Part shown: in pieces, positions 42,360 to 50,493 of the stretch
Layout of the letters: the number at the start of each line of letters is the position of its first letter
How positions within the stretch are numbered: position 1 is the stretch's first letter
Assembly: GCF_009712225.1 (NCBI RefSeq)
Contig: NZ_WASP01000008.1
Location: 124,001-188,000 of the forward strand
Direction of reading: 5' to 3'
Source: Desulfovibrio sp.
Lineage (GTDB): Bacteria; Desulfobacterota; Desulfovibrionia; Desulfovibrionales; Desulfovibrionaceae
DNA length: 64,000 bases
Notes under the pieces: model-generated
What the model saw: only the letters and a program-made list of their open reading frames with translations
What the model was told of the DNA's origin: nothing
Database searches by the model: none
Position numbers and translations under genes: made by a program

Positions 42360-43544
42360 ATGCTGAACAAAGTTCGCCTGCTCACCCCCGGCCCCACGCC
42401 TCTGCCGGAGCGCGTGCGTCTTGTGCTCGCCAAAGACATGATCCACCACCGCAAAAGTGAATTCAAAGCCGTGATGGGCAGGGTTCAGGAGCGGCTGCGC
42501 GTGCTGTTCGGCACGAGCGACGTGGTTCTGCCCCTCTCCTGTTCCGGTACGGGTGCCATGACGGCGGCGGTGTACAGCCTGTTTACCCCCGGCCAGCGCG
42601 TGCTGGTGGTGGAAGGCGGCAAATTTGGCCAGCGCTGGCGCGAAATTGCCGTTTCACGCGGGCTTGAAACCACCACCATCGAGGTGCCGTGGGGCGAAGC
42701 CGTTGATCCGCAGGCCGTGGCCGCAGCCCTCAAGGCCGACCCCTCCATCGCGGGCGTGCTTGTGCAGCATTCCGAAACCTCCACCGGCGTTCTGCACCCG
42801 GTGGAAGAAGTGGCGCGCATCACCAGAGAAACCGACACCCTGTTGCTGGTGGACGGCATTTCAGCCGTGAGCCTGGCCCCCTGTCCCATGGACCAGTGGG
42901 GTATCGACTGCCTCGTGACCGGCTCGCAAAAGGGCCTCATGCTGCCTCCCGGCCTTGCGCTACTGGCGCTCTCGCCCCGCGCGTGGAAGCGGGCCGAAAA
43001 TCTCACACCCGGCTGCTTCTATTTTAACCTGCCCAGGGAAAAGGCCAAAATCGCCCAAGGGCAGACCCTGTTTACCTCGGCGGTAAACCTTGTGGTGGGT
43101 CTGGACGAAAGCCTCGACATGCTGCTGGAAAACGGCCTTGAAGCCGTTTACGCCAAGCAGTGGGCACTGACCATGCTGACCCGCACGGGCGTGGCGGCCA
43201 TGGGCCTTGAGCTGTACGCCAAAACCCACTTTGCCTGGGGTATTACCAGCGTCATGCTGCCTGCAGGCGTGGACGGCACCGAAGTACTGCGCATCGCCAT
43301 GGAAAAATACGGCGTGTGCATGGCTGGCGGGCAGGATCACATGAAGGGTCGCATGGTGCGCATAGGCCACATGGGCTGGGTTGACTGGGCCGATCTGGTG
43401 GCCGGTCTGCACGCTCTTAACCGGGGCATCATTGAAGCCGGTGGACACTGCGGATCCCGTGACTATCTTGAAGAAGCGCTGGCCGCATACCGCGCAGCCC
43501 TTGCGGGCAAACCGGGCGAAATCCCGCGCCTTGTCCACAGCTAA
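42360..43544 (+). CDS. Class V aminotransferase (alanine-glyoxylate / serine-pyruvate type)
   Basis: A 394-residue PLP enzyme of the AGT/SPT subfamily. It has LLTPGPTPLPERV at the N-terminus, SGTGAMTAAVYSLF, QHSETSTGVLHPVEEV, DGISAVSLAP and the PLP lysine in VTGSQKGLMLPPGLA. The C-terminal lobe has RIGHMGWVD. Relatives transfer amino groups from alanine or serine to glyoxylate or pyruvate, or act with phosphoserine-like substrates. With a glycine cleavage system in the same genome it could make glycine or serine, but the substrates are not fixed. The start follows AAGGA, 15 bases after the methyltransferase gene. Confidence 0.92.
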   Translation: MLNKVRLLTPGPTPLPERVRLVLAKDMIHHRKSEFKAVMGRVQERLRVLFGTSDVVLPLSCSGTGAMTAAVYSLFTPGQRVLVVEGGKFGQRWREIAVSRGLETTTIEVPWGEAVDPQAVAAALKADPSIAGVLVQHSETSTGVLHPVEEVARITRETDTLLLVDGISAVSLAPCPMDQWGIDCLVTGSQKGLMLPPGLALLALSPRAWKRAENLTPGCFYFNLPREKAKIAQGQTLFTSAVNLVVGLDESLDMLLENGLEAVYAKQWALTMLTRTGVAAMGLELYAKTHFAWGITSVMLPAGVDGTEVLRIAMEKYGVCMAGGQDHMKGRMVRIGHMGWVDWADLVAGLHALNRGIIEAGGHCGSRDYLEEALAAYRAALAGKPGEIPRLVHS

Positions 43545-43568
43545 ACTCAAGCGGACGGGGCATTGCAG

Positions 43569-43592
43569 GCCGCCAGCCCTTGCGCTGGCGGC
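43569..43592 (+). other. Stem-loop after the aminotransferase gene
   Basis: A 9-bp perfect stem (GCCGCCAGC / GCTGGCGGC) with a six-base loop, 24 bases past the stop. It is followed by AAAAGCTTG rather than T residues, so it is more likely a 3'-end stabiliser than a classic terminator. Confidence 0.45.
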
Positions 43593-43666
43593 AAAAGCTT
43601 GTATGTTGAAGAAACGTGCAACCTAAACAGTTGTTACCGTAACCGTTTATGAGCCACGAGGTCGCC

Positions 43667-43981
43667 ATGAGTGACAATACCTGCGGCTGCAAGGCCGATG
43701 GCCCCATGCCGGAAGTGACGTTTTCCACCTTTATCATTTCTCTGGCATCATCGGCTCTGGTGCATCTGGGCGAAGTGCCTAACCCCGAAACCGGGGGCAC
43801 CGAAACAACCCTGCCCCTGGCGAAGCACAGCATAGACGTGCTGGAAATGCTGCGCGCCAAGACAGAAAACGGCCTGGAAGAACAGGAGCGCAAACTTCTG
43901 GAAAGCATTTTGTACGAACTGCGTATGAAGTTTGTCATAAAGTGCGGCTCTGACTGCGCCTGCCAGTCAAAAAAAGTCTGA
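43667..43981 (+). CDS. DUF1844-family protein
   Basis: A 104-residue cytoplasmic protein matching the DUF1844 pattern: TFSTFIISLASSALVHLGE, then PLAKHSIDVLEMLRAKTENG and a C-terminal helix ending in FVIKCGSDCAC. The N-terminus (CGCKADG) and C-terminus (CGSDCAC) carry cysteines that could bind a metal. The family's function is unknown. The ATG at 43667 has GAGG six bases upstream; the ATG six codons earlier lacks one. It precedes argC by 92 bases. Confidence 0.88.
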   Translation: MSDNTCGCKADGPMPEVTFSTFIISLASSALVHLGEVPNPETGGTETTLPLAKHSIDVLEMLRAKTENGLEEQERKLLESILYELRMKFVIKCGSDCACQSKKV

Positions 43982-44073
43982 GGCACCACGGGGCGTCACG
44001 GCACGGAATTTTTGCCATTTGCCGCGTGGCCCCGTCACTACCATTGACCATACAGTTTTAAAGGATCAGCGGC

Positions 44074-45129
44074 ATGAAGACAATCAATGTGGGTCTGGTG
44101 GGTATTACCGGCTACGCTGGCATGGAACTGACACGGCTTCTCGTAAGCCACCCCTCCATGCGCCTTGCCATGGCCTGTTCGCGGGCTGAATCGGGCAAGC
44201 GGCTGGGCGATTTTTATCCTTTCCTGAACCACATGCCCGGCGCGGATGTGGTGATCAGCGTTTTTGACCCCAAGGAAGCCGCCCGTCAGTGCGATGTGGT
44301 TTTTCTTGCCGTTCCCGCTGGCACCGCCATGGACATGGCCGAGCTGCTGCTGCGCGAAGGCGTAAAGGTTGTTGACCTTTCGGCAGACTTTCGCCTGCGC
44401 GATCCTGAAACCTACGCCACGTGGTACAAGCGCGAGCACGTATGCAGCGACCTGCTGCACAAGGCCGTTTACGGCCTGCCCGAACTGTACGCCGCTGAAA
44501 TCGCCAAGGCCAAGCTGATTGCCAACCCCGGCTGCTACCCCACGTCGGTCATTCTTGGGCTGTACGCCGCCATCAAGAATGATCTGGTGCACACCGACGA
44601 TCTCGTGGTGGACGCCAAATCCGGGGCCACCGGCGCTGGCCGCAAGGCCGTTGTGCCCACGCTTTTCTGCGAAGTTTCCGACAATTTTCGCGCCTACGGC
44701 CTGCCCACGCACCGCCATACGCCCGAAATCGAACAGGAAATTTCGCTGCTGGCCGGTCACGACATAACGCTTTCGTTCAACACGCACATTTTGCCCACCA
44801 ACCGGGGCATTTTGTCCACCATCTACACCAAGCTCAAAAACCCCGCCACCACGATCGACGAAGTGCGCGAGGTCTTTACCCGCACGTGGGAGCACAGCCC
44901 CTGGGTGCGTATTTTGCCCAAGGGCGCTCTGCCAGAAACGCGTTTTGTGCGCGGAAGCATGTTCTGCGACCTCGGTCTTGTGGTAGACCCCCGTACAGGG
45001 CGGCTGATAATTCTTTCTGCCATCGACAATCTGTGCAGGGGCGCGTCTGGCCAGGCCATGGCCAACGCCAACCTCATGTGCGGGCTGCCGGTGAGTGCAG
45101 GGCTCGATATGCTGGCTCCGCTGGCATAA
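44074..45129 (+). CDS. argC: N-acetyl-gamma-glutamyl-phosphate reductase
   Basis: Third step of arginine synthesis: NADPH reduces N-acetylglutamyl phosphate to the semialdehyde. A 351-residue protein with NADP-binding VGLVGITGYAGMELTRLL, DLSADFRL, the catalytic Cys in ANPGCYPTS (C154), AKSGATGAGRK, the His-containing LPTHRHTPEIEQE, and SAIDNLCRGASGQA. The start follows AAAGGA. No other arg gene is adjacent. A possible weak hairpin just after the stop and a larger structure at 45180 lie downstream. Confidence 0.96.
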   Translation: MKTINVGLVGITGYAGMELTRLLVSHPSMRLAMACSRAESGKRLGDFYPFLNHMPGADVVISVFDPKEAARQCDVVFLAVPAGTAMDMAELLLREGVKVVDLSADFRLRDPETYATWYKREHVCSDLLHKAVYGLPELYAAEIAKAKLIANPGCYPTSVILGLYAAIKNDLVHTDDLVVDAKSGATGAGRKAVVPTLFCEVSDNFRAYGLPTHRHTPEIEQEISLLAGHDITLSFNTHILPTNRGILSTIYTKLKNPATTIDEVREVFTRTWEHSPWVRILPKGALPETRFVRGSMFCDLGLVVDPRTGRLIILSAIDNLCRGASGQAMANANLMCGLPVSAGLDMLAPLA

Positions 45130-45179
45130 AGGCTGTGAACAGCCTCTGAGACACTGCATACAAACGTTTTTGTATTCAA

Positions 45180-45255
45180 GGCACGGCAGAAAGGCTTTTT
45201 ATTCCTGCTAGATGCAACACATGCGCAGCAGCGATAAAAAGCCTTTCGCCATGCC
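45180..45255 (+). other. Long near-perfect hairpin between argC and hypD
   Basis: Arms of about 22 bases (45180-45202 with 45234-45255) pair with only two irregularities, and the inner part (CTGCT...AGCAG) extends the stem, giving a single hairpin of about 76 bases. The T-run and A-run are inside the stem, not after it. It could be a structured RNA, a processing site or a palindromic repeat. Confidence 0.5.
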
Positions 45256-45371
45256 GGAGCCGCCCCCAATTGGCCCGACAGGCCCGGATATTGAGCTTAA
45301 CATGCAGCAGTAGTTTTGCCCGCCGTAGCTTGGCACGCCGCCAGGGCGGGCTGCAAAAAAAAGGAATGCCC

Positions 45372-46463
45372 ATGCAGCTGGAAACCGCCTTTCAGAACCC
45401 GCAGTTGTGTCACAGCCTTCTGGACCGCCTCAACCGTGCCCTTGATGGCCGCAGCATGCGCTTCATGGAAGTATGCGGTACACACACTGTTGCCATTTTT
45501 CAAAGTGGTCTGCGTTCACTGCTGCCCTCATCGGTAACCCACCTTTCCGGCCCCGGCTGCCCGGTGTGCGTCACACACGATGCCGAAGTGGCTGCCTTTC
45601 TTGACCTTGCAGGGCGTGACCGCGTTATCATAGCCACATTTGGCGACCTTTTGCGCGTACCCGGCCCCAACGGCCTTACGCTCAAGCATGCACAGGCGCA
45701 GGGCGCGCGCATAGAAATAGTCTATTCGCCCCTCGACGCCCTTACCCTTGCCGCCGCCAACCCCGGCGACACGGTGGTTTTTCTGGGCATAGGCTTTGAA
45801 ACCACGGCCCCCACGGTGGCCGCAACCCTGCTGACCGCCCAGCAGCGCGGACTGAACAATTTTTGCGTTCTCTCGTTGCACAAGCTTGTGCCGCCCGCCC
45901 TTCGCATCCTGCTTGAAGACAGCGAATGCGGCGTAGAAGCCTTTTTGCTGCCGGGCCACGTGTCCACCATTCTTGGTCTGGAGCCCTACGCATTTCTTGC
46001 CCGCGATTTTCACGTTCCCGGCATTGTGGGCGGCTTTCAGCCTGCCGACATTCTGCTGGCGCTCTGCCTCATGGCCGAACAGCTGCGCGATAAAACCCCC
46101 GCAGTCACCAATGCCTATCCCCGCGCCGTAGACGACACGGGCAACCCACGCGCCCGCGCCCTGCTGGAACAGTTCTTTGAACCGTCAGACGCCCTGTGGC
46201 GCGGCATAGGCTGCATCCCGCAGAGCGGGCTGGCCCTGCGCCCGGAATACGAGAACATGGACGCCATGAAGCGCCTTGGCCTCACCCTGCCGGACGTCCC
46301 CCCCCTTCGCGGCTGTCGTTGCGGCGATGTGCTCAAGGGCCGCATCGCCCCGCCAGACTGCCCCCTCTTTGGCAAAAAATGTACGCCCGCCAATCCCGTT
46401 GGGCCCTGCATGGTTTCCACTGAGGGCAGCTGCGCCGCCTACTTCAAATATTCGGAGCGATAA
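45372..46463 (+). CDS. hypD: [NiFe] hydrogenase maturation protein HypD
   Basis: A scaffold with HypC on which the Fe(CN)2CO unit is built. A 363-residue protein with the CGTHT motif (EVCGTHTVAIF), GPGCPVCVTHDAEV, GFETTAPTVAA, LPGHVSTILG and a C-terminal [4Fe-4S] region (GCRCGDVLKG, then CPLFGKKCTP). All conserved cysteines are present. AAGGA is optimally spaced for the ATG at 45372; the ATG two codons earlier directly abuts it. It overlaps hypE by one base. The Ehr-type large subunit in this window lacks Ni-Fe ligands, so the clients are hydrogenases encoded elsewhere. Confidence 0.97.
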   Translation: MQLETAFQNPQLCHSLLDRLNRALDGRSMRFMEVCGTHTVAIFQSGLRSLLPSSVTHLSGPGCPVCVTHDAEVAAFLDLAGRDRVIIATFGDLLRVPGPNGLTLKHAQAQGARIEIVYSPLDALTLAAANPGDTVVFLGIGFETTAPTVAATLLTAQQRGLNNFCVLSLHKLVPPALRILLEDSECGVEAFLLPGHVSTILGLEPYAFLARDFHVPGIVGGFQPADILLALCLMAEQLRDKTPAVTNAYPRAVDDTGNPRARALLEQFFEPSDALWRGIGCIPQSGLALRPEYENMDAMKRLGLTLPDVPPLRGCRCGDVLKGRIAPPDCPLFGKKCTPANPVGPCMVSTEGSCAAYFKYSER

Positions 46464-47467
46464 TGGACGATTGCCTTCTTCTTGATGCGGGCAGCGGCGG
46501 TAGGGCCTCGCAACGCCTCATTGCCCAGTGTTTCATGCGCCATTTTGCCAATCCGCTGCTTGAGCGCATGGACGACGCCGCCCTGCTGACCGACATCACC
46601 GGGCCGCTGGCCATGAGCACAGATTCCTATACGGTCACGCCTCTGTTTTTTGCCGGCGGCAGCATCGGCACTCTGGCCGTGCATGGCACGGTCAACGATG
46701 TGGCCATGATGGGCGCACGCCCCCGCTACCTGAGCTGCGGCTTTATTCTTGAGGAAGGCCTGCCCCTCGAAACCCTAGAACGGGTGGTGGCCGACATGGG
46801 CGCAGCCGCCCGAGAAGCCGGGGTGTGCATAGTGACGGGCGACACCAAGGTGGTGCCGCGCGGCGCCTGCGACAAGATATTTATCAATACCACTGGCATA
46901 GGCCAGGTTTTTGCCTCTCCCGAGCCCTCTGGTCACAACGCCCGCCCCGGCGATGCAGTGCTGGTCAGCGGGGCCATGGGCGACCACGGGCTTACGGTCA
47001 TGGGCAGCCGCGAGGGGCTTTCTTTCCTCACGGACGTGTCCTCTGATTCAGCCCCGCTCAACCACATGATCGAAGACATCATCAACACCGTGGGCGAAGT
47101 GCACGTACTGCGCGACCCCACACGCGGCGGCCTTGCCACCACGCTCAACGAAATCGCAGAGCAATCGCAGGTTTCCATTGTACTGGACGAAGCCAGCGTG
47201 CCCGTACACGAGGCCGTGCGCAACGGCTGCTCCTTTCTGGGTATGGATCCGCTGTATCTGGCCAACGAAGGCAAGTGCATCTGCATTGTGCCCGAGGCCC
47301 ATGCCGAGGCCGCCCTTGAGGCCATGCGCCGCTCGCCTTTTGGCAAGGAAGCGGCCCGCATCGGCACAGTGAACGAAGGCAAGGCCCAGGTGGCACTGCA
47401 AACGCGCATCGGTGGCCGCCGCCTGCTTGGCATGCTGGAAGGCGCACAACTACCCAGAATCTGTTAG
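46463..47467 (+). CDS. hypE: [NiFe] hydrogenase maturation protein HypE
   Basis: Dehydrates the carbamoyl group on its C-terminal cysteine to thiocyanate, the CN source for the Fe centre. A 334-residue PurM-like ATPase with LLDAGSGGRAS, STDSYTVTPLFF, GTVNDVAMMGARP, VTGDTKVVPRG, RDPTRGGLATTLNE, and it ends in the essential PRIC (Cys334). The ATG overlaps the hypD stop by one base. An 81-base gap leads to a small protein gene. Confidence 0.97.
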   Translation: MDDCLLLDAGSGGRASQRLIAQCFMRHFANPLLERMDDAALLTDITGPLAMSTDSYTVTPLFFAGGSIGTLAVHGTVNDVAMMGARPRYLSCGFILEEGLPLETLERVVADMGAAAREAGVCIVTGDTKVVPRGACDKIFINTTGIGQVFASPEPSGHNARPGDAVLVSGAMGDHGLTVMGSREGLSFLTDVSSDSAPLNHMIEDIINTVGEVHVLRDPTRGGLATTLNEIAEQSQVSIVLDEASVPVHEAVRNGCSFLGMDPLYLANEGKCICIVPEAHAEAALEAMRRSPFGKEAARIGTVNEGKAQVALQTRIGGRRLLGMLEGAQLPRIC

Positions 47468-47548
47468 TATTTTTTGAGGGGCAGCCCCCCAGAAGCCTGA
47501 TTGCTGTTTCAAACCTGCGCAGGAATTCCCTGCCTGAAAGGAAATAAT

Positions 47549-47740
47549 ATGGATTCCACCTATCAACGCGCCATGAACGCCAGCGTCACCCCGCAGATCT
47601 TTTCCACCATGGTCAGCAACGCGCAAAAGGTGGCCGAGGCATTTGCCGGTTCCGGCTCTGCCGGGGCGGATGCCGAAAGCATTGCCGCAGTGTTCAGCCG
47701 CATGATGGTTGCGCAGATCGAACTGTTTGAAAAAAAATAG
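47549..47740 (+). CDS. Small protein of unknown function (63 residues)
   Basis: A small acidic-neutral helical protein (FSTMVSNAQKVAEAFAG, then ESIAAVFSRMMVAQIELFEK) with a Gly/Ser/Ala hinge between two amphipathic helices. No cysteines or membrane segments. A good ribosome site (GAAAGGA) lies before the ATG at 47549, and a terminator follows 20 bases after the stop, which supports a real gene. It may be co-transcribed with hypDE. I do not recognise the family. Confidence 0.65.
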   Translation: MDSTYQRAMNASVTPQIFSTMVSNAQKVAEAFAGSGSAGADAESIAAVFSRMMVAQIELFEKK

Positions 47741-47760
47741 AGTTCTGTTCTCAAATCAAA

Positions 47761-47795
47761 GAGAGGCCGCCCTCAGGGACGGCCTCTCTTTTGTT
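47761..47795. terminator. Bidirectional terminator between converging units
   Basis: A 9-bp perfect stem (GAGAGGCCG / CGGCCTCTC) with A-rich and T-rich flanks. It ends the hypDE/small-protein unit and the minus-strand ABC ATPase unit. Confidence 0.85.
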
Positions 47796-47830
47796 ATCTG
47801 TTCACGGGCTCATGCCGTGCAAAACCTGCC

Positions 47831-48634
47831 CTAACAATCCGCCCACGACGACATGTCCGTTCCCTTGCGCAGGGCTTCGCGCACGCCAGACCACTGCCTT
47901 TCCATGTCTTCCAGCCGGGCCAGCAGGGCATCTTCTGCCGGGGAACGGGCCAGCACCGCCGCCACGGCTCCCTGCTCAAACACCAGCCGCCGGTCAGCCG
48001 CAAGTGCCAGCACAGGATCGTGGGTTGCCATGACAATAATCTTGTCCGAGGCCAGCAACAGGTTCAGGGCCTTGCGTTTGTCCACACCCGCATTTTCAAT
48101 TTCGTCTATGAGCAGCACGGGCGACCAGCTCAGCAGGGCCGTATCAGCAATCATAAGGGCGCGCGACTGCCCGCCGGAGAGCTGGGTAAGCTGGGTGCAG
48201 GCCTGAAAGGGCTCGCCCGCCAGCTCGTTGGCCGCTTCAAAAACCCGTCGGGCGGCACCTTCCGCGTCTGCCACCTCGCGGCTCAGGGCATGGGTGCGCA
48301 AAAAATCCATCACGCCCATATCGAGTACAAAATTCATATTCTGGGTCAGCTGGGCCACCAGCCGCCCCTGCAGGTCAAAACGCGTGTCTTCGTCCGGGGC
48401 CGCGCCGTTGAGCAGCACAGTGCGGCCAGTGGGCGTATCACCCGCCGCCAGCGCTTCTATATCGCCCAAAAAGCGGCTTTTGCCCGCACCCGTCGGCCCC
48501 AGCAAGGCGGTGATCTCACCGGGCTTAAAATGTATATATGCCCTTTCCGGCTGGCCCGCCTTGTCACGCCCGGGGGTCAGGCTCAGACAGCTGAGGGCAA
48601 GCTCAGAACTTTCATTCACCATTTTCAAGCTCAT
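47831..48634 (-). CDS. ABC-type ATPase without a partner permease
   Basis: A 267-residue single ATPase domain. It has Walker A GPTGAGKS (46-53), a Q-loop near residue 98, signature LSGGQSR (152-158), Walker B with catalytic Glu LLIDEIENAG (175-184) and switch His in ATHDP (H205). About 30 residues precede the first strand, and the helical region is atypical. No membrane protein is encoded in the cluster. The start at 48634 follows GGAGG and lies 23 bases inside the GTPase gene, so it is translationally coupled. It may act in a soluble complex (as SufC or UvrA-like ATPases do) or with a distant permease. Function unknown. Confidence 0.82.
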   Translation of the reverse strand: MSLKMVNESSELALSCLSLTPGRDKAGQPERAYIHFKPGEITALLGPTGAGKSRFLGDIEALAAGDTPTGRTVLLNGAAPDEDTRFDLQGRLVAQLTQNMNFVLDMGVMDFLRTHALSREVADAEGAARRVFEAANELAGEPFQACTQLTQLSGGQSRALMIADTALLSWSPVLLIDEIENAGVDKRKALNLLLASDKIIVMATHDPVLALAADRRLVFEQGAVAAVLARSPAEDALLARLEDMERQWSGVREALRKGTDMSSWADC

Positions 48635-49325
48635 GGCCGCCTCCAAAATCCGCCTTTTTGACATTGCCCTTCTGATAGCGCGCGCCAATGCGCATCTCGC
48701 TCAGGCAGTACGAGCAGATGGCGGCTGGCATGGCAAAACGTAGCCGCATGTCGGTGACAGAGGCAATACCGGGCGCAACCGCCACAATGGATGCCAGCTC
48801 AGCGCAGCCCTGGCCGGTCAGCCCGTTTACGTGCCTGATCACGGCCCGCGGGTTCATCTGGCGAATGCGGTAGCGGTACACCTCTCGCTCTGCCTGCGAA
48901 ACCAGATCGCCCTTGGTCACGGCCACCACATCGGCCAACCGCAGCATGGGGCCGATTTTTTCCGGCGCGTCTATGCCCATGAGGTTGTCGATGACGCACA
49001 GGGCCAGAGCCCCGCGCAAATGGGGCGAGCAGCGGTTGCACAGGCCTGCTGTTTCAATGATGCACATGTCTGCCCCAGTCTGGGCGGCCCAGTCAAAGGC
49101 TTCCTCCAGATTGGTGGCAAAAAAGTGGTCGGGGCACAGCCCGCCGGAAAGAGCCACTGTAACAGGAATGCCAGCTGCTGTGTACAGATCGTCGTCGCGG
49201 CTTTGCAGGCAGTCGAACTTGATCACCGCGCAGCTGATATCCCGGCTTTTCAGACTTGCGCCAGCCCTGACCACCAGCGAGGTTTTGCCACACGAGGGTG
49301 GCCCGGCCACGGTTACGAGCCGCAT
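48612..49325 (-). CDS. HypB/UreG-like P-loop GTPase with CxxC motifs
   Basis: A 237-residue SIMIBI-class NTPase. Walker A is GPPSCGKTS (8-16). A switch region IIETAGLCNRCS holds C96xxC99, the base-recognition motif is TKGD (137-140), and LTGQGCAELASI resembles the G5 region of HypB. The C-terminus has C204xxC207 (AICSYCLSE). HypB, UreG and CooC use such folds and cysteines to deliver nickel, so a metallochaperone role is attractive but unproven. It overlaps the upstream gene by 13 bases and the ATPase gene by 23. The start at 49325 follows AGGCGGG. Confidence 0.82.
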   Translation of the reverse strand: MRLVTVAGPPSCGKTSLVVRAGASLKSRDISCAVIKFDCLQSRDDDLYTAAGIPVTVALSGGLCPDHFFATNLEEAFDWAAQTGADMCIIETAGLCNRCSPHLRGALALCVIDNLMGIDAPEKIGPMLRLADVVAVTKGDLVSQAEREVYRYRIRQMNPRAVIRHVNGLTGQGCAELASIVAVAPGIASVTDMRLRFAMPAAICSYCLSEMRIGARYQKGNVKKADFGGGHELENGE

Positions 49326-50329
49326 GCCGCACCCGCCTGCAGCCGCCGGAACTTCAGGGCCAGAATATCCCGCAGGCTGTTGACATCGTTGTTTTCCACA
49401 AAGTCCCAGCCCACCCACTTGAGCCGGGCATGGTGCGGCAGACGCGAGGGACGCGAGCCGTCCATGGGAACAAACCAGGCAGCGCTGCCGATGTCGCCAA
49501 AGCCGTTGGCAAAAAAATTCAGCAGCGGTGCAAGGCGCTCTTTTTCGCTTTTTTTGGCCAGCAGGTAGAGCGGGCTTGCCGCAGCGCCATCCTCCGGCCA
49601 CACCACTTCAACGTGGCCTGGCAGCTTGGTGCTTTCGGCAAAAAACAGGGGGATGATAAAAATACCGCCTGCATCGGGGGCGGCAGAGCCGCAGACCTTT
49701 GCCATGCGCGAAGAGTGCATGAAGCTTTTGATGTTTGCGGCAAGGCCGGTAACGCCCGGCTCGCCGTAGTCCTTGTACTGATTGAGCAGCACGGCGTCGG
49801 CCATGTCATCGCCGTCGCCGCACATGACAACCTGACCCCGGTAGCGTGGGTGCGTCAGGTCTTCCCAGTTGCGGGGGGCTGGCAGGCCATCCAGTTTTTT
49901 GTGGTCTATCAGAAAAATATAGGGCGTCACGCCGTAGATGGTGTAGGCCCCGGCGGGGTCAACCAGCCCGGCCTCGGCATACAGGGGGTTGAGTACCCGT
50001 GGCTGTACGCTTTCAAAAATCCCGGTCTGCACAAAACGCCGCACAAATTCGCCACGCCAGAAATCGCCGTAGCCGATGGAGGCAATGACCGAGGGCAAAC
50101 GGCTCTCGTCCGTTTCCATATACAGGGGGTCGTAGGGGTCAACCGAGGTGCAGCCCATGGGAATATGGGTTGTGAGCGCGGGGTTTTGCGCCGCTGCTAT
50201 AGCCTCTATACGCTCCTTCACCACCAGCTTGACCGGGCAGGGCGCGTAGAGCAGCAGGTCAGCCTTGCCCGGAGCGGAGGCTTCGTCTGTCTGCTGCCAT
50301 GACTGCATGAGGTGCTCAAGCCTTTTCAT
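49313..50329 (-). CDS. Solute-binding-like protein without signal peptide
   Basis: A 338-residue protein with the two-lobe pattern of iron/spermidine-type ABC binding proteins (COG1840-like). It has LLLYAPCPVKLVVKERIEA at the start, YTIYGVTPYIFLIDHKKL, NWEDLTHPRYRGQVVMCGDG, then FIIPLFFAES and LNFFANGFGDIGS. The first 25 residues are polar with no hydrophobic core or lipobox, so it should stay in the cytoplasm, unlike nearly all transport binding proteins. C31 in APCPVK and C59 in MGCTSVDP are potential ligand contacts. It begins a three-gene overlapping unit 164 bases downstream of the NRAMP gene. It may bind a metal complex or cofactor inside the cell. Confidence 0.8.
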   Translation of the reverse strand: MKRLEHLMQSWQQTDEASAPGKADLLLYAPCPVKLVVKERIEAIAAAQNPALTTHIPMGCTSVDPYDPLYMETDESRLPSVIASIGYGDFWRGEFVRRFVQTGIFESVQPRVLNPLYAEAGLVDPAGAYTIYGVTPYIFLIDHKKLDGLPAPRNWEDLTHPRYRGQVVMCGDGDDMADAVLLNQYKDYGEPGVTGLAANIKSFMHSSRMAKVCGSAAPDAGGIFIIPLFFAESTKLPGHVEVVWPEDGAAASPLYLLAKKSEKERLAPLLNFFANGFGDIGSAAWFVPMDGSRPSRLPHHARLKWVGWDFVENNDVNSLRDILALKFRRLQAGAACGS

Positions 50330-50493
50330 AGTGCCTCTTTCCGCAAAAAGTTTGGGGGCCGCTTATGAAAGAGCAAAGAACGTGCCGCGCGTATAAGCCT
50401 GTAACATGCTTTATTTCATAGCAATTTTAAGCGCATACAATCCGTCAGCACCAACAATATTGTACTGCAAAACAAAATTGTGCATGCGCAGGG

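Noticed and set aside
43995-44020. Possible sigma-54 promoter before argC (GGCACGGAATTTTTGC)
   Set aside because: The GG and GC elements are two bases too far apart for a -24/-12 promoter.
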